From positions 1,054,001 to 1,118,000 of the forward strand of contig CAVVAE010000004.1 of NCBI GenBank assembly GCA_963746185.1: DNA of 64,000 nucleotides. Direction: 5' to 3'. The notes below the pieces were generated by a model. The model saw only the letters and a list, made by a program, of their open reading frames with translations, was not told where the DNA came from and did not search any database. The stretch is from CAVVAE01 sp963746185. GTDB lineage: Bacteria > Actinomycetota > Actinomycetes > Propionibacteriales > Nocardioidaceae. Positions 32,276 through 41,470 of the stretch are shown one piece after another (the stretch's first letter is position 1; each line of letters begins with the position of its first letter). A program made the translations under genes and the position numbers.

Positions 32276-35200
32276 ATGACCCTATCTGTTTTCTCCCGTC
32301 GGGCCGCTATGCGTTTTTTCGTCGCATCTGGCCTTGTCCTAGGGCTGGGTGCCCTCCCCGGGCCAGGCTCTCCGGCATCGAACGCGTCAGTGACCGCCTC
32401 CGGACTCGTGGCCGCTGGCGTTGACGCCAGCCAACCGGCAGGGTCGACCCCCTCCGCCACCCAGGACCAGACCTCGGTCACGCTGATCACCGGCGACACC
32501 GTGACACTCGACCAGGCGGCGGGGACCGAACCCACCGTGCTGTTCGAGCCCGCAGGTGGCCAGGCGAGTGGTTCCGACTTCTCCGTACGCCGCGACGACG
32601 GCCGCGTCACAGTCATCCCGGACGATGTTGCCGGGCTGGTGCCGTCTGTCCTCGATCCCGCGCTCTTCGACGTCACCGGGCTGGTCGAGATGAGGTACGA
32701 CGACCAGGCCACCGACCAGCTGCCCCTCATCGTCGAGCGCGCGCCCGGCGTTCGGACCCTGGCCGCGGCCAGCGACTCGCTAGCCACCGAACACGTGCTG
32801 TCCAGCATTCGCGCCACCGCAGCCGAGCTCGACAAGTCAGCAGCGGCCGACTTCGGCCGAGAGCTGAGCGCAGCGAACTCGGTGTCCCGCCAGCAAGGGA
32901 TCCAGACACTCGGCGGCATCCGGCACGTGTGGCTCGACAGCCGAGTCGAGGCGAGCGCCCTCGATGGATACCTCACGCAGATCAAGGCGCAGGCAGCGTT
33001 CGACAGCGGACTCACGGGCACCGGAGTGAAGGTCGCCGTACTCGACACTGGCGTGGACGCCGGCCACCCGGCGCTCGACGGTCAGGTCGACGACCAGGCC
33101 AACTTCACCGACGGGCCGAGTTCCGACGACGGCAACGGCCACGGCACCCACGTCGCCTCTCTGGTAGCGGGCACTGGCGCGCTTTCGGGCGGTGCACGTC
33201 AAGGGATTGCCCCCGGCGTCGACCTCATCTCTGGCAAGGTGCTCGCCGATGACAGTTTCGGCCAAGAGTCGTGGGTCATCGAAGGCATGGAGTGGGCGGT
33301 TGCTCACAACGCCGATGTCGTGAACCTCAGCCTCGGCGGTCCTCCCGGCAACTCTGACCAGCCGATCGTCTCGTCCCTCGACGCGTTGACCGCGAACTCG
33401 GGCGCTCTGTTCGTCGTGGCTGCCGGCAACCGCGGCGGCTTCGGTCCGAGCCCCGGCACGATCGACGCCCCCGGTACGGCTGCCTCGGCCCTGACGGTGG
33501 GCGCGGTCGGCTCCAACGACGCCATCGCCGCCTTCTCGAGCGAAGGACCGACGCAAGGCAACTACCGGCTCAAGCCCGACATCACCGCCCCCGGCGTCAA
33601 CATCTTGGGCGCCAAGGCGGGAGCACGCAGCGGCGATGTCTACCGCACCTTCTCCGGCACTTCGCAAGCCACGCCGATCGTGGCCGGCTCGGCCGCACTG
33701 CTCATGCAGGCTCACCCGGACTGGACCTGGCAGCAGGTCAAGACGGAGCTGGTCGGCACAGCTGACCCGTACCAGTTCCAAACGGCGTACACCCACGGCG
33801 GCGGGCGGCTCGACCTCGCGCAGGCGACCAGCCAGCTCGTCACCGGGGATTTGGCGACCATTGACTTCGGCTACCTCAAGCACCCCGACGACGCGGTGCA
33901 CGCCAAGACACTGACGTTGACGAACGACGGAGATGCACCGGTCGCGGTCACGATCGCCGACCAGGAGAAGAAGGACGTGCTCGCGAACGCGACGGTCGCG
34001 CCGGACGCTGCCGTCACCGCGACGCCGTCAACGCTGACGATCCCGGCCCACGGCCAGGCCAGCACTGCGATCTCGTTGGACCCATCCCTGGTCGAGGACG
34101 CCGTGTGGCAGGGAAGGATGACGATCTCTTCGGGCAGCACGTCGTTGCTCAACCTGCCGGTTGGTTGGTACGACGAGCCGGAGCGCTATGACGTCAACGT
34201 GCACGTCATCGACCGCAACGGCGACCCGTTCTCGGGTGGTCAGGTGCAGATGCAGAGCGGTTCAGGTTTGGGCTTTGCCAACATCAACCTCGACGAGAAC
34301 GGCGACGGAGGCGCCCGGTTGCCGGCCGGTTACTACAGCGCGTTCTCACGCATCATCACTCCCCCTGGCTCCGCGCCGACCGAGACATTCACCATCGCCG
34401 GGTCCGCGGAGGTGAACGTCACCCATGACACGAGTCTCACCATCGATGCCCGCGACGCGAAGCGGCTGCGAGCGCCGACGATCGACCACACCGCCACGCA
34501 TGTGGTGCAGACGTCGCTGAGCTTCGCGCGGCACAGCGTGACGCGCCAGGGCTACATCGACTTCGCGGGCTTCACCCCTCAAGACATCGAGCAGGGCCGG
34601 GTGTTCATCACGCCGACCAAGCCGGTGAAGCATGGGCAGTTCGAGGCGGCGCTGCGTTGGCGGCTAGAGCCTGATCACCGAAGGGGTCCGGCTAACCCTT
34701 CGGCGTATGAGCTACTGCTCACGACCGATACGTTCACCGACCCGTTGTCGCCGCGGCTCGACAAGCAGGACGTCAAGGGGATGGCGCGGCTCGATGACCG
34801 CCTCAACGCAGTATCGGAGCCGGGGGCGACCGACTCGGGGTTGGCGTGGACGACCGACGAGTCAGGGATCGCGCTCATCCTCTGGCGTCCGATCGACGTA
34901 CCTCAGCATCGGGTGGAGCTGCTCAGCGCGGACTCCGACGTCTCCTGGCGACGGTGCCTGTCTGTGCCGTCACCGGGAACGGCGGACATGTGCGACCCGA
35001 CTTATCACTCGTTCGCGAAGGGAGCGGACGTCCGCACCACCTGGTCGGCCGGAATACACCCTCACATCGTCGGGAGCACCCACAGCCCGACGACGATGTT
35101 CATCGAGGGCGGTCTGTCAGACGGACCCCATGTCGGCAAGCTCGACTTCAACTCCGTCGACGAGGCGAGTTTGACGTTGTCACGTAACGGTGAGCTGGTC

Positions 35201-35722
35201 GCGACGAAGCCGGCGCTGTTCGGCTTCTTCACGGTGCCCAACGCACCGGGTGACTTCGAGCTGGAGCAGTCGATGCAGCTCAAACCCACGACACTCCCGG
35301 TGAGTCGGTCGGCCACCACGACGTGGGCGTTCCACTCGGCGCCTCCGGCAGACCCGACCCAACAGGGGGCGACGACGCCGCCCTTGTTGACCCTGGACTA
35401 CGGCCCCGACGTCGACGAGCTCGGCCTGGCCACCGCCAAGCGGCCGCTGAGACTGGCGTTGTCGGTCGGCCATCTGGCGGGGACTGCGGCCCCGGCAGCC
35501 ATCACAGACGCGTCGTTGTCCTACTCCAAGGACGGCGGCGACACCTGGACGTCACTCAAGGTCAAGCGCACCCACGATGGGACTTTCGACGCGACGATTC
35601 CAGGCCCCGACCTGCGATCGGGCGACAGCATCTCGCTGCGCGCCCGGGCCGCAGATGAAGTCGGCGGCAGCATCGATCAGACGGTCCTGGGGATGATCTC
35701 AGTCGTCGCGAGAGGTCGCTAG
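32276..35722 (+). CDS. Secreted S8 family serine peptidase (subtilase)
   Basis: A 1148-residue preproprotein. Signal peptide about residues 1-37 (RRAAMRFFVASGLVLGLGA), propeptide to about 230, then the subtilisin domain with Asp257 (VAVLDTGVD), His289 (GNGHGTHVAS), oxyanion Asn385 (VAAGNRGG) and Ser463 (FSGTSQATPIVAG), all intact. The last 600 residues are beta-rich, Fn3-like modules that probably bind substrate or cell wall, with no sortase or membrane anchor. It is exported and degrades proteins. TAGAAC, a near -10, lies 6 nt before the ATG. Regulation by the divergent two-HTH protein is inferred from arrangement. Confidence 0.94.
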   Translation: MTLSVFSRRAAMRFFVASGLVLGLGALPGPGSPASNASVTASGLVAAGVDASQPAGSTPSATQDQTSVTLITGDTVTLDQAAGTEPTVLFEPAGGQASGSDFSVRRDDGRVTVIPDDVAGLVPSVLDPALFDVTGLVEMRYDDQATDQLPLIVERAPGVRTLAAASDSLATEHVLSSIRATAAELDKSAAADFGRELSAANSVSRQQGIQTLGGIRHVWLDSRVEASALDGYLTQIKAQAAFDSGLTGTGVKVAVLDTGVDAGHPALDGQVDDQANFTDGPSSDDGNGHGTHVASLVAGTGALSGGARQGIAPGVDLISGKVLADDSFGQESWVIEGMEWAVAHNADVVNLSLGGPPGNSDQPIVSSLDALTANSGALFVVAAGNRGGFGPSPGTIDAPGTAASALTVGAVGSNDAIAAFSSEGPTQGNYRLKPDITAPGVNILGAKAGARSGDVYRTFSGTSQATPIVAGSAALLMQAHPDWTWQQVKTELVGTADPYQFQTAYTHGGGRLDLAQATSQLVTGDLATIDFGYLKHPDDAVHAKTLTLTNDGDAPVAVTIADQEKKDVLANATVAPDAAVTATPSTLTIPAHGQASTAISLDPSLVEDAVWQGRMTISSGSTSLLNLPVGWYDEPERYDVNVHVIDRNGDPFSGGQVQMQSGSGLGFANINLDENGDGGARLPAGYYSAFSRIITPPGSAPTETFTIAGSAEVNVTHDTSLTIDARDAKRLRAPTIDHTATHVVQTSLSFARHSVTRQGYIDFAGFTPQDIEQGRVFITPTKPVKHGQFEAALRWRLEPDHRRGPANPSAYELLLTTDTFTDPLSPRLDKQDVKGMARLDDRLNAVSEPGATDSGLAWTTDESGIALILWRPIDVPQHRVELLSADSDVSWRRCLSVPSPGTADMCDPTYHSFAKGADVRTTWSAGIHPHIVGSTHSPTTMFIEGGLSDGPHVGKLDFNSVDEASLTLSRNGELVATKPALFGFFTVPNAPGDFELEQSMQLKPTTLPVSRSATTTWAFHSAPPADPTQQGATTPPLLTLDYGPDVDELGLATAKRPLRLALSVGHLAGTAAPAAITDASLSYSKDGGDTWTSLKVKRTHDGTFDATIPGPDLRSGDSISLRARAADEVGGSIDQTVLGMISVVARGR

Positions 35723-35749
35723 CCGATCAGCTGGTTGGAGGGGAACAGA

Positions 35750-35786
35750 CGACGCCCGCCTACTCGGGAAAGAGTGGCGGGCGTCG
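35750..35786. terminator. GC-rich hairpin between convergent genes (bidirectional terminator)
   Basis: CGACGCCCGCC pairs with GGCGGGCGTCG (11 bp), continued by ACTC/GAGT after one bulged T, around a GGGAAA loop. It lies between the 3' ends of the subtilase and thioredoxin genes and could stop transcripts from both. No T-run follows. Confidence 0.65.
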
Positions 35787-35808
35787 CCTGTCGTTGCGTG
35801 TGAAGGGG

Positions 35809-36177
35809 TCAGTTGGGGGCCTGTTGCTCTGCCACCTTGGCGCGGACGTCGTCCATGTCGGCATTGCGCACGGCCGCGATCAACTGCTCCAGTGAGGGCG
35901 CCGGCAACGCGCCGGGCTGCGAGTAGAGCAAGATGCCGTCGCGGAAGGCCATCAGCGTGGGGATCGATCTGATGCCGAGCCCGCCAGACAGTTCCGGCTC
36001 CTGCTCGGTGTCGACCTTGGTAAAGGTGATGTCGGTGTGCTGCTCCGAGGCTGCCTCGAAGACCGGGCCGAACTGGCGGCACGGGCCGCACCAGGCAGCC
36101 CAGAAGTCCACCAGCACGATGCCGTCGGACTCGACGGTGGGCTTGAAAGTGTCCAGGGTCAGTTCGGTCGTGCTCAT
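35809..36177 (-). CDS. Thioredoxin
   Basis: A 122-residue thioredoxin with the WCGPC active site (residues 29-33), preceded by 'VLVDFWAAWCGPCRQF' and followed by the cis-Pro loop 'IRSIPTLMAFRDG'. The start at ATG 36177 (MSTTELTLDTF) is supported by AAGGA about 8 nt upstream; the open frame continues further but without coding character. The tail of about 15 residues after the fold is slightly longer than in E. coli thioredoxin. General disulfide reductase of the cytoplasm; it may serve the peroxidase at 25023. Confidence 0.93.
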   Translation of the reverse strand: MSTTELTLDTFKPTVESDGIVLVDFWAAWCGPCRQFGPVFEAASEQHTDITFTKVDTEQEPELSGGLGIRSIPTLMAFRDGILLYSQPGALPAPSLEQLIAAVRNADMDDVRAKVAEQQAPN

Positions 36178-36335
36178 CAGGTGCTGTCCTTCGTCGTCGA
36201 GAGTTTGCCAACTGTTCCAACAGCGAACAGACGCCGCGTGTTCCCTCGACGCGAAATACAGTAAGAGTCGGGCACGCCCGGCCGTCAACTCAAGCGCCCT
36301 CGAGCTGTTGCTCGGGGGCGTTGGGGTACGTGGGG

Positions 36336-37558
36336 TCATGCGCCGTGCGGATTCGCACGGGGGCCACCGGCGAAGGGGAGCACGAGCACCGCGACGACGG
36401 CGGTCACGAACCACACCGCCGCCAGACTTCCGGTTGCGAGGACGACGCCTGCGACCGGTGCGCTCACAGCGGCTGCGAGCCCCATCGCGGACTCCCCGAT
36501 GCCTTCGACGTGGGGACGAAGCTCGTCGGTAACCGAGGCCGCCAACAGGGTGCTCCCACCCACCACACCACAGTTCCAACCGACGCCGAGAGCGAGCAGC
36601 ACCAGCGTGGTCGCGACCGTGCCTTCGTCGGCAGTGAACGCACCTACGAGCCCGGCGAAGACCAGCAGGCTGAGACCATCATGGCGACCGTGGCTGATCC
36701 GGCGTGGTCAGCCAGCCAACCGGTCAACGGAGATGGGACGAACATGCCGGCGACGTGGATCGAGATGACGACGCCGATCACCGAGAGCGCCTCACCATGA
36801 TCCTTCATGTGGACCGGCGCAACCGCCATGACAGCGACCATGATCAGGTTGCTCGCGGCCAGCACGATCAAGGCGATTCGCACCTCTCGCACGGCCAGTC
36901 CGGCGGTGAGCCGACGCAGAGTTCCCCCGCCGGCTCCGACGGCGGTGTCGATGCCCCGCTGGCTCCTGGGGGACGGGATGAGCAGGAGCAGCACGGCCGC
37001 GACGGCAAAGGCTGCGATCGCGACCAGATAGAGACCACTCAGCTCCGGCAGCCCCAGCGCGTCAGCCAACTCACCGCTCGGGCCGAGCAAGTTCGGGCTG
37101 ATGATGGCGCCGATGGCCGTGGCGGCCAAGACGACCCCCAGCGCGCGTCCGCGGGCGCGGGCGCCACCCAGTTCGGCGGCGGCGTACCGACTGAGGAAGA
37201 TCGCGGCATTCGCGGCTCCAAGCAACGTGCTGCCCACGAGCAGCGCGGCCACGTTGTCGGTGCTGGCGGAGACGATCACGATGATCGCGCCAACGACACC
37301 CGCGAAGTATCCAAGTGCGAGACCGCGCGGCCGCCCTGCGCGGGCACTCTCTCGGGCGATCAGCGGCGCGGCAGCAGCCGAGCCGATCACCAGCAGGCCC
37401 AACGGCAGCCCAACGGCACCACTCGACATCAGCTCGCTGCCGAGTAGCGCTCCAGCGGTGCCTCCCGCCGCCAGCCCGGAGGCTCCGATCGCGGTCGCCG
37501 TGGCGAGCACCAGGAGAGTCCGGCGCTGGCCTTGTACCGACAACGGCATGTTGGACAC
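36336..37558 (-). pseudogene. MFS transporter gene broken by a frameshift
   Basis: Two adjoining frames on minus together make a complete MFS protein. The first (37558 to stop 36644) has about eight helices, including 'GLALGYFAGVVGAIIVIVSAS' and 'AVAPVHMKDHGEALSVIGVVISIHVAGMFVPSPLTGWLADHAG', then ends out of context as ACWSSPGS. The second frame picks up as SLLVFAGLVGAF...LLALGVGWNCGVVGGSTLL and ends at 36336, giving the missing last helices. The shift lies between about 36647 and 36705. GTG 37558 has TACGGT 7 nt upstream. Either a natural mutation or a sequencing error. Confidence 0.85.
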
Positions 37559-37725
37559 CGCACCCACCGTAATGGCGGCGGCGTAGTCAGTGGGCGACTG
37601 GTCACACACGTGGCGCTGCTGTTCCACTCGACGTTCGTCGCCGGAGGTCACTCACTCAGGATCGGCTAACGTCAAGCGAAAGGTGCGGCCCACCGAACGT
37701 GCCTGTTGCTTCGAGCGAGGCTGGG

Positions 37726-39708
37726 ATGAGTGCGCAGAGCAGTCGGCTGACCACGGGCGAAGGTCGCAGCACGTTGAGCGCCACCACGCTGCGGATCCCC
37801 TTTGCCGCGATCGGCGATGACGACCCGATCCCGCTGCTGGACGCCACGCTCGAGTCGTCTGTGGTGATCGGCGATGATCTCCCGAAAACCGTCCGCCAGG
37901 GCGCCTCCTTCGGCTGGCCGCGTTCGCTGCACCCGTACCTCATTCAGAACCGCTACACCCGCCACCGGGTGGACACGGACCTCGAGTGCATCGTCCTCGA
38001 GAACGACCACCTCCGTGCGCAGTTCCTGCCCCAGCTGGGCGGCCGGCTCTGGTCCCTGGTCGACCTGCACACTGACCGTGAACTGCTCTACAAAAACCCG
38101 GTGATCCAACCGGCCAACCTGGCACTGCGCAACGCCTGGTTTGCCGGTGGCGTGGAGTGGAACATCGGGACGAAGGGCCACTCACCTCACACCGCCTCAC
38201 CACTTCATGCCGCTCGCGTGACGGGCCCGGACGGCGTACCCACGTTGCGCATGTGGGAGTTCGAACGGTTGCGCCGCGTGGTCTACCAGGTCGACGTCAC
38301 GCTGCCAACCGACTCACAGGCCCTGCATGTGTTTGTCAGGATCCAGAACCCGAACGCCGAAGCGGTCCCGATCTACTGGTGGTCCAACGCCGCCGTCCCC
38401 GAACGGGACGACGTCCGGGTGACCGCGCCAGCAACGCGTGCCTTCAGCACGGCAGTCGACGGGGCAGTCCACCCAGTGGCCATCCCCATCCACGAGACGA
38501 CCGACCAGACGTGGCCCAGCCGCAGCGAACATGCGGCCGACTACTTCTTCGACCTCAGCCATCGCGGCCGGCCATGGATCGCGGCAGTCGACGACTCCGG
38601 ACACGGCCTTGCGCAGGTGTCGACAGATCTGTTGAGCGGCCGCAAGCTCTTCTGCTGGGGCCACGGTGCGGGTGGCCAACGCTGGCAGCGCTGGTTGTCA
38701 CCCGCAGGCGGGTCCTACCTGGAGATCCAAGCCGGGTTGGCCGTCACCCAGTTCGAGCACGTCATGATGCCGGCCGGCGCCAGCTGGTCGTGGTTGGAGG
38801 CCTACGGCGACGCGGCCGCGGATCCAGGCGTCGCGCACGGGGACGACTGGTCGGCGGTTGTCGCTCACCTCGACGGCTGCATGGATCAGCTGGCGCCCGC
38901 CGCCACCCTGGCATCGGCGTTCGAACAGGCCGCTGCGTTGGCCGACGTGGCGCCGGCGGAGACACTGCACCGCGGGAGTGGGTGGGGTGCGCTCGAACGG
39001 GAGCACCGAGAAGCTGCTGGCGAGCGTTGGGTCGACGAGACGGGAACGCCGTTCAGCTCCGACACCTTCGGCCCTGATCAACACGTTTGGCGCAACCTGC
39101 TCGCCGGGAGTCCTGACGATGACAGTGGCCTGCTGCATGCCGACCCGCAAGAACCTCCGACGTCGTACGTCGTGGGGGTGCAGTGGGAAGCACGCCTGGC
39201 GCAGGAGCCGTCCTCGTGGGCCCGCGACTACCACCTGGGCGCGCTGGCCCACGCGGCCGGCCGGCTCAGCGTCGCGGTCGAGCACTACACGTCCTCCCTC
39301 GCCCAACAGCCGACTGCGTGGGCACGTCGTGGTCTCGCGCGCATCGCTCAAGAGCAGGGAGATCACGAGACCGCTGCCGTTCAGCTCAAGGCGGCGGCCA
39401 CGATGGCGAGCGGCGAACCTTCGCTGGTCTTCGAGGCGATCGAGGAGGCGCTGGCAGCCGGCGATGGGTCCGCTGCCCTCGCGATGGTCGATGCGGCACC
39501 CGATCCGGTGCGCGAGCTGGGTCGGCTCCGCCTGCTTGAGGTCCGAGCCGCGCTTGCGTGTGGCGACCGGGCTCGTGCCACCCGTGTGTTGGCCACCTCG
39601 GTCGTCGTACCCGATATTCGAGAGGGTGAGACCTCGTTGAGCGACCTCTGGTCCGAGCTGCATCCTGGCGAACCAATCCCCGAGGATTACGACTTCCGGA
39701 TGCGCTAA
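37726..39708 (+). CDS. DUF5107 domain protein with C-terminal TPR-like repeats
   Basis: A protein of about 660 residues. The N-terminal half (to about 350) is a galactose-mutarotase-like beta sandwich of the DUF5107 family: 'DLECIVLENDHLRAQFLPQLGGRLWSL' and 'NAWFAGGVEWNIGTKGHSPHT' are its marks. The C-terminal third holds helical repeats ('ARDYHLGALAHAAGRLSVAVEHYTSSLAQQPTAWARRGLARIAQEQGDHETA') of TPR type. DUF5107 proteins often sit with glycoside-processing genes, but none adjoin here. ATG 37726 has GAGG 6 nt upstream; GTG 37699 is an alternative. No signal peptide. Confidence 0.85.
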   Translation: MSAQSSRLTTGEGRSTLSATTLRIPFAAIGDDDPIPLLDATLESSVVIGDDLPKTVRQGASFGWPRSLHPYLIQNRYTRHRVDTDLECIVLENDHLRAQFLPQLGGRLWSLVDLHTDRELLYKNPVIQPANLALRNAWFAGGVEWNIGTKGHSPHTASPLHAARVTGPDGVPTLRMWEFERLRRVVYQVDVTLPTDSQALHVFVRIQNPNAEAVPIYWWSNAAVPERDDVRVTAPATRAFSTAVDGAVHPVAIPIHETTDQTWPSRSEHAADYFFDLSHRGRPWIAAVDDSGHGLAQVSTDLLSGRKLFCWGHGAGGQRWQRWLSPAGGSYLEIQAGLAVTQFEHVMMPAGASWSWLEAYGDAAADPGVAHGDDWSAVVAHLDGCMDQLAPAATLASAFEQAAALADVAPAETLHRGSGWGALEREHREAAGERWVDETGTPFSSDTFGPDQHVWRNLLAGSPDDDSGLLHADPQEPPTSYVVGVQWEARLAQEPSSWARDYHLGALAHAAGRLSVAVEHYTSSLAQQPTAWARRGLARIAQEQGDHETAAVQLKAAATMASGEPSLVFEAIEEALAAGDGSAALAMVDAAPDPVRELGRLRLLEVRAALACGDRARATRVLATSVVVPDIREGETSLSDLWSELHPGEPIPEDYDFRMR

Positions 39709-39761
39709 CGCCAGCGTCTTCATCGGGTGTGCAGCTCGATCGCGGCTCGTAGAGTCGCCCT

Positions 39762-40691
39762 ATGGAATCGCGCAGCAGGTTGAACATCGGCGATCGCGTG
39801 CCGGACTTCGTGATGGTGTCTGAGTCGGGATCTCGTGTGCGTTTCTACTCTCTCGCCGGCGGACGACCGATCGCCCTCGTCCTCGGCAGCGGTGCCGACT
39901 CGCGCTCTGCCGAAATCGCCGGCCTGCTCGCAGATCGCGATGACGTCGAGGCACTGGCCATCGACGGAGACCGCTCTGCTGAGGTGTTTGGCGTGACGGG
40001 AGACGCATCGACCGTGCTCGTGCTCGACCCCAACCTCAGAGTCATCGGCGAAGTGGCTGCGGAGCTACCCGCCGAAGACGTCGTCGCGATCCTCGATCTC
40101 GAGGTACCCACGAAGGCACCGGTCCAGGTCACGGAGCAAGCGCCGGTCTTGTTGGTGCCTCGCGTCCTCGACGCCGGCACGCGGCTGCGATTGATCGACG
40201 TACTCGACCGACAGGGCGGCGTCGAGACGGGCGTCGAACGCGCAGCTGATGGGACATCGAGTGAGGTGCTCGACGACAGCTTCAAGCGACGACGGGACCA
40301 CACCGTGCAGGACCCTGAGCTGTTGCGCGAGCTGTCGGCTTCCGTCGGGCGTCGAGTGATGCCGGAGATTCAGAAGGCGTTCGCGTTCCGCGCCACGCGG
40401 TTCGAAGGGTTCAAGATCGTCTGCTACGACGGGACGAACGGCGGGTTCTTCCGCGCGCACCGGGACAACCTCTCACCAACGACAGCGCACCGGGTGTTCG
40501 CACTGACGCTGAACCTCAACGACGGCTACACCGGAGGCGAGCTGCGCTTCCCGGAGTACGGCAACCAGCTCTACCACCCCGACCCAGGCTGCGCGCTGAT
40601 CTTCTCCTGCTCACACCTGCACGAGGTGCGCGACGTGACGGCCGGCCGACGATTCGTGCTGCTCTCGTTCCTGTACGGCGACCCGGTCTAA
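39762..40691 (+). CDS. Redoxin-like domain fused to a 2-oxoglutarate/Fe(II) dioxygenase
   Basis: A 309-residue fusion. Residues about 5-115 have the peroxiredoxin-like fold (IGDRVPDFVMVSESGSRVRF, then ALVLGSGADSRSAEI), but where the peroxidatic Cys should be (around residue 46-48) there is Asp-Ser, so it cannot act as a Prx. Residues about 125-309 form a prolyl-4-hydroxylase-like dioxygenase with H233-R-D235 as iron ligands, distal His287 (SHLHEV) and Arg297 (GRRFVLLSF) for 2-oxoglutarate. Substrate unknown. TAGAGT lies 6 nt before the ATG, indicating a leaderless mRNA. Confidence 0.88.
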   Translation: MESRSRLNIGDRVPDFVMVSESGSRVRFYSLAGGRPIALVLGSGADSRSAEIAGLLADRDDVEALAIDGDRSAEVFGVTGDASTVLVLDPNLRVIGEVAAELPAEDVVAILDLEVPTKAPVQVTEQAPVLLVPRVLDAGTRLRLIDVLDRQGGVETGVERAADGTSSEVLDDSFKRRRDHTVQDPELLRELSASVGRRVMPEIQKAFAFRATRFEGFKIVCYDGTNGGFFRAHRDNLSPTTAHRVFALTLNLNDGYTGGELRFPEYGNQLYHPDPGCALIFSCSHLHEVRDVTAGRRFVLLSFLYGDPV

Positions 40692-40702
40692 CCCCTAGGG
40701 GT
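40691..40702. other. Perfect 12-bp palindrome at a convergent gene junction
   Basis: ACCCCTAGGGGT overlaps the last base of the dioxygenase stop codon and the first base of the AIM24 stop codon. It has no loop, so it is unlikely to be an RNA hairpin terminator of the usual type. Confidence 0.4.
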
Positions 40703-41382
40703 CAGTTGCGGCTGAACGGCAACACGCTGGTGAGCCAGCTGATGAAATCGGCCTGGTTTCTCGACTGGGTCCAGATGCGCCCGGGACCTGTCACGTCGAA
40801 AACATACCCTTCGCCGCTCTTGGCCGACTGCATGAAGCCGCCCTGTGCGGCCCTGCGCAGCTGCGTCCCCACACCGTCGCTCCACGCGACCATATGGCCG
40901 GAGTCGACGACCATCGACTCGCCCTCAACGAGGTCGACCGTGTCGATGGCGCCGTACGCGGCGCAGACAACTTTGCCCTGACCTGCGGCGCGGACCATGA
41001 AACCGCCCTCACCACCTGCCAGGTTCTTGAAACCTCCCCAGGCGGTGTCGATCTCGACGCCGGCGTCGGAGCAAAGAAAGCAACCTCGGGTGATGTTGAT
41101 GCCGCCGTCGACCGGGAGCCACATCGCATCACCCGGAAGCCGCGCGGCGAAATCCACCCAGCCGCCCTGAGCCGGTGCCGTGTAGGTCGTGATGAAGAAC
41201 GACTCACCGCCGAGGACGCTGCGTTTCAGTGACTTCACCAAACCACCGCTTGCCTTGGCCTCAACGCTGATGCCTCCGGACGTCGCCATCATGGCGCCGG
41301 CCTCCGCGCGCACTGTCTCTCCGGGGGCGAGGGTGCATCGGGCAGTGGCGAACGCGGGTCCGTGGCGAAGGTCGATTTCCAT
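40702..41382 (-). CDS. AIM24 family protein
   Basis: A 226-residue protein with the AIM24 beta-prism pattern: 'LAPGETVRAEAGAMMATSGGISVEA', 'SFFITTYTAPAQGGWVDFAARLPGDAMWLPVDGG' and 'VVDSGHMVAWSDGV'. Gly-rich turns are regularly spaced. The family is widespread and named for a yeast mitochondrial protein; bacterial role unknown. The start at ATG 41382 (MEIDLRHG) is supported by TAGGCT 7 nt upstream on minus; the longer frame to 41445 is not used. Confidence 0.9.
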   Translation of the reverse strand: MEIDLRHGPAFATARCTLAPGETVRAEAGAMMATSGGISVEAKASGGLVKSLKRSVLGGESFFITTYTAPAQGGWVDFAARLPGDAMWLPVDGGINITRGCFLCSDAGVEIDTAWGGFKNLAGGEGGFMVRAAGQGKVVCAAYGAIDTVDLVEGESMVVDSGHMVAWSDGVGTQLRRAAQGGFMQSAKSGEGYVFDVTGPGRIWTQSRNQADFISWLTSVLPFSRN

Positions 41383-41389
41383 GCGGGGA

Positions 41390-41395
41390 AGCCTA
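41390..41395 (-). promoter_or_regulatory. -10 box (TAGGCT) of the AIM24 gene
   Basis: On minus, TAGGCT lies 7 nt before ATG 41382 with no ribosome-binding site between. Confidence 0.5.
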
Positions 41396-41470
41396 GACCG
41401 GTGGGCGGTCATCATCGGACCAAGCACCTCGATCGCACGCGCCATACGTGCTTGTCGCTACCTTGGCGCC

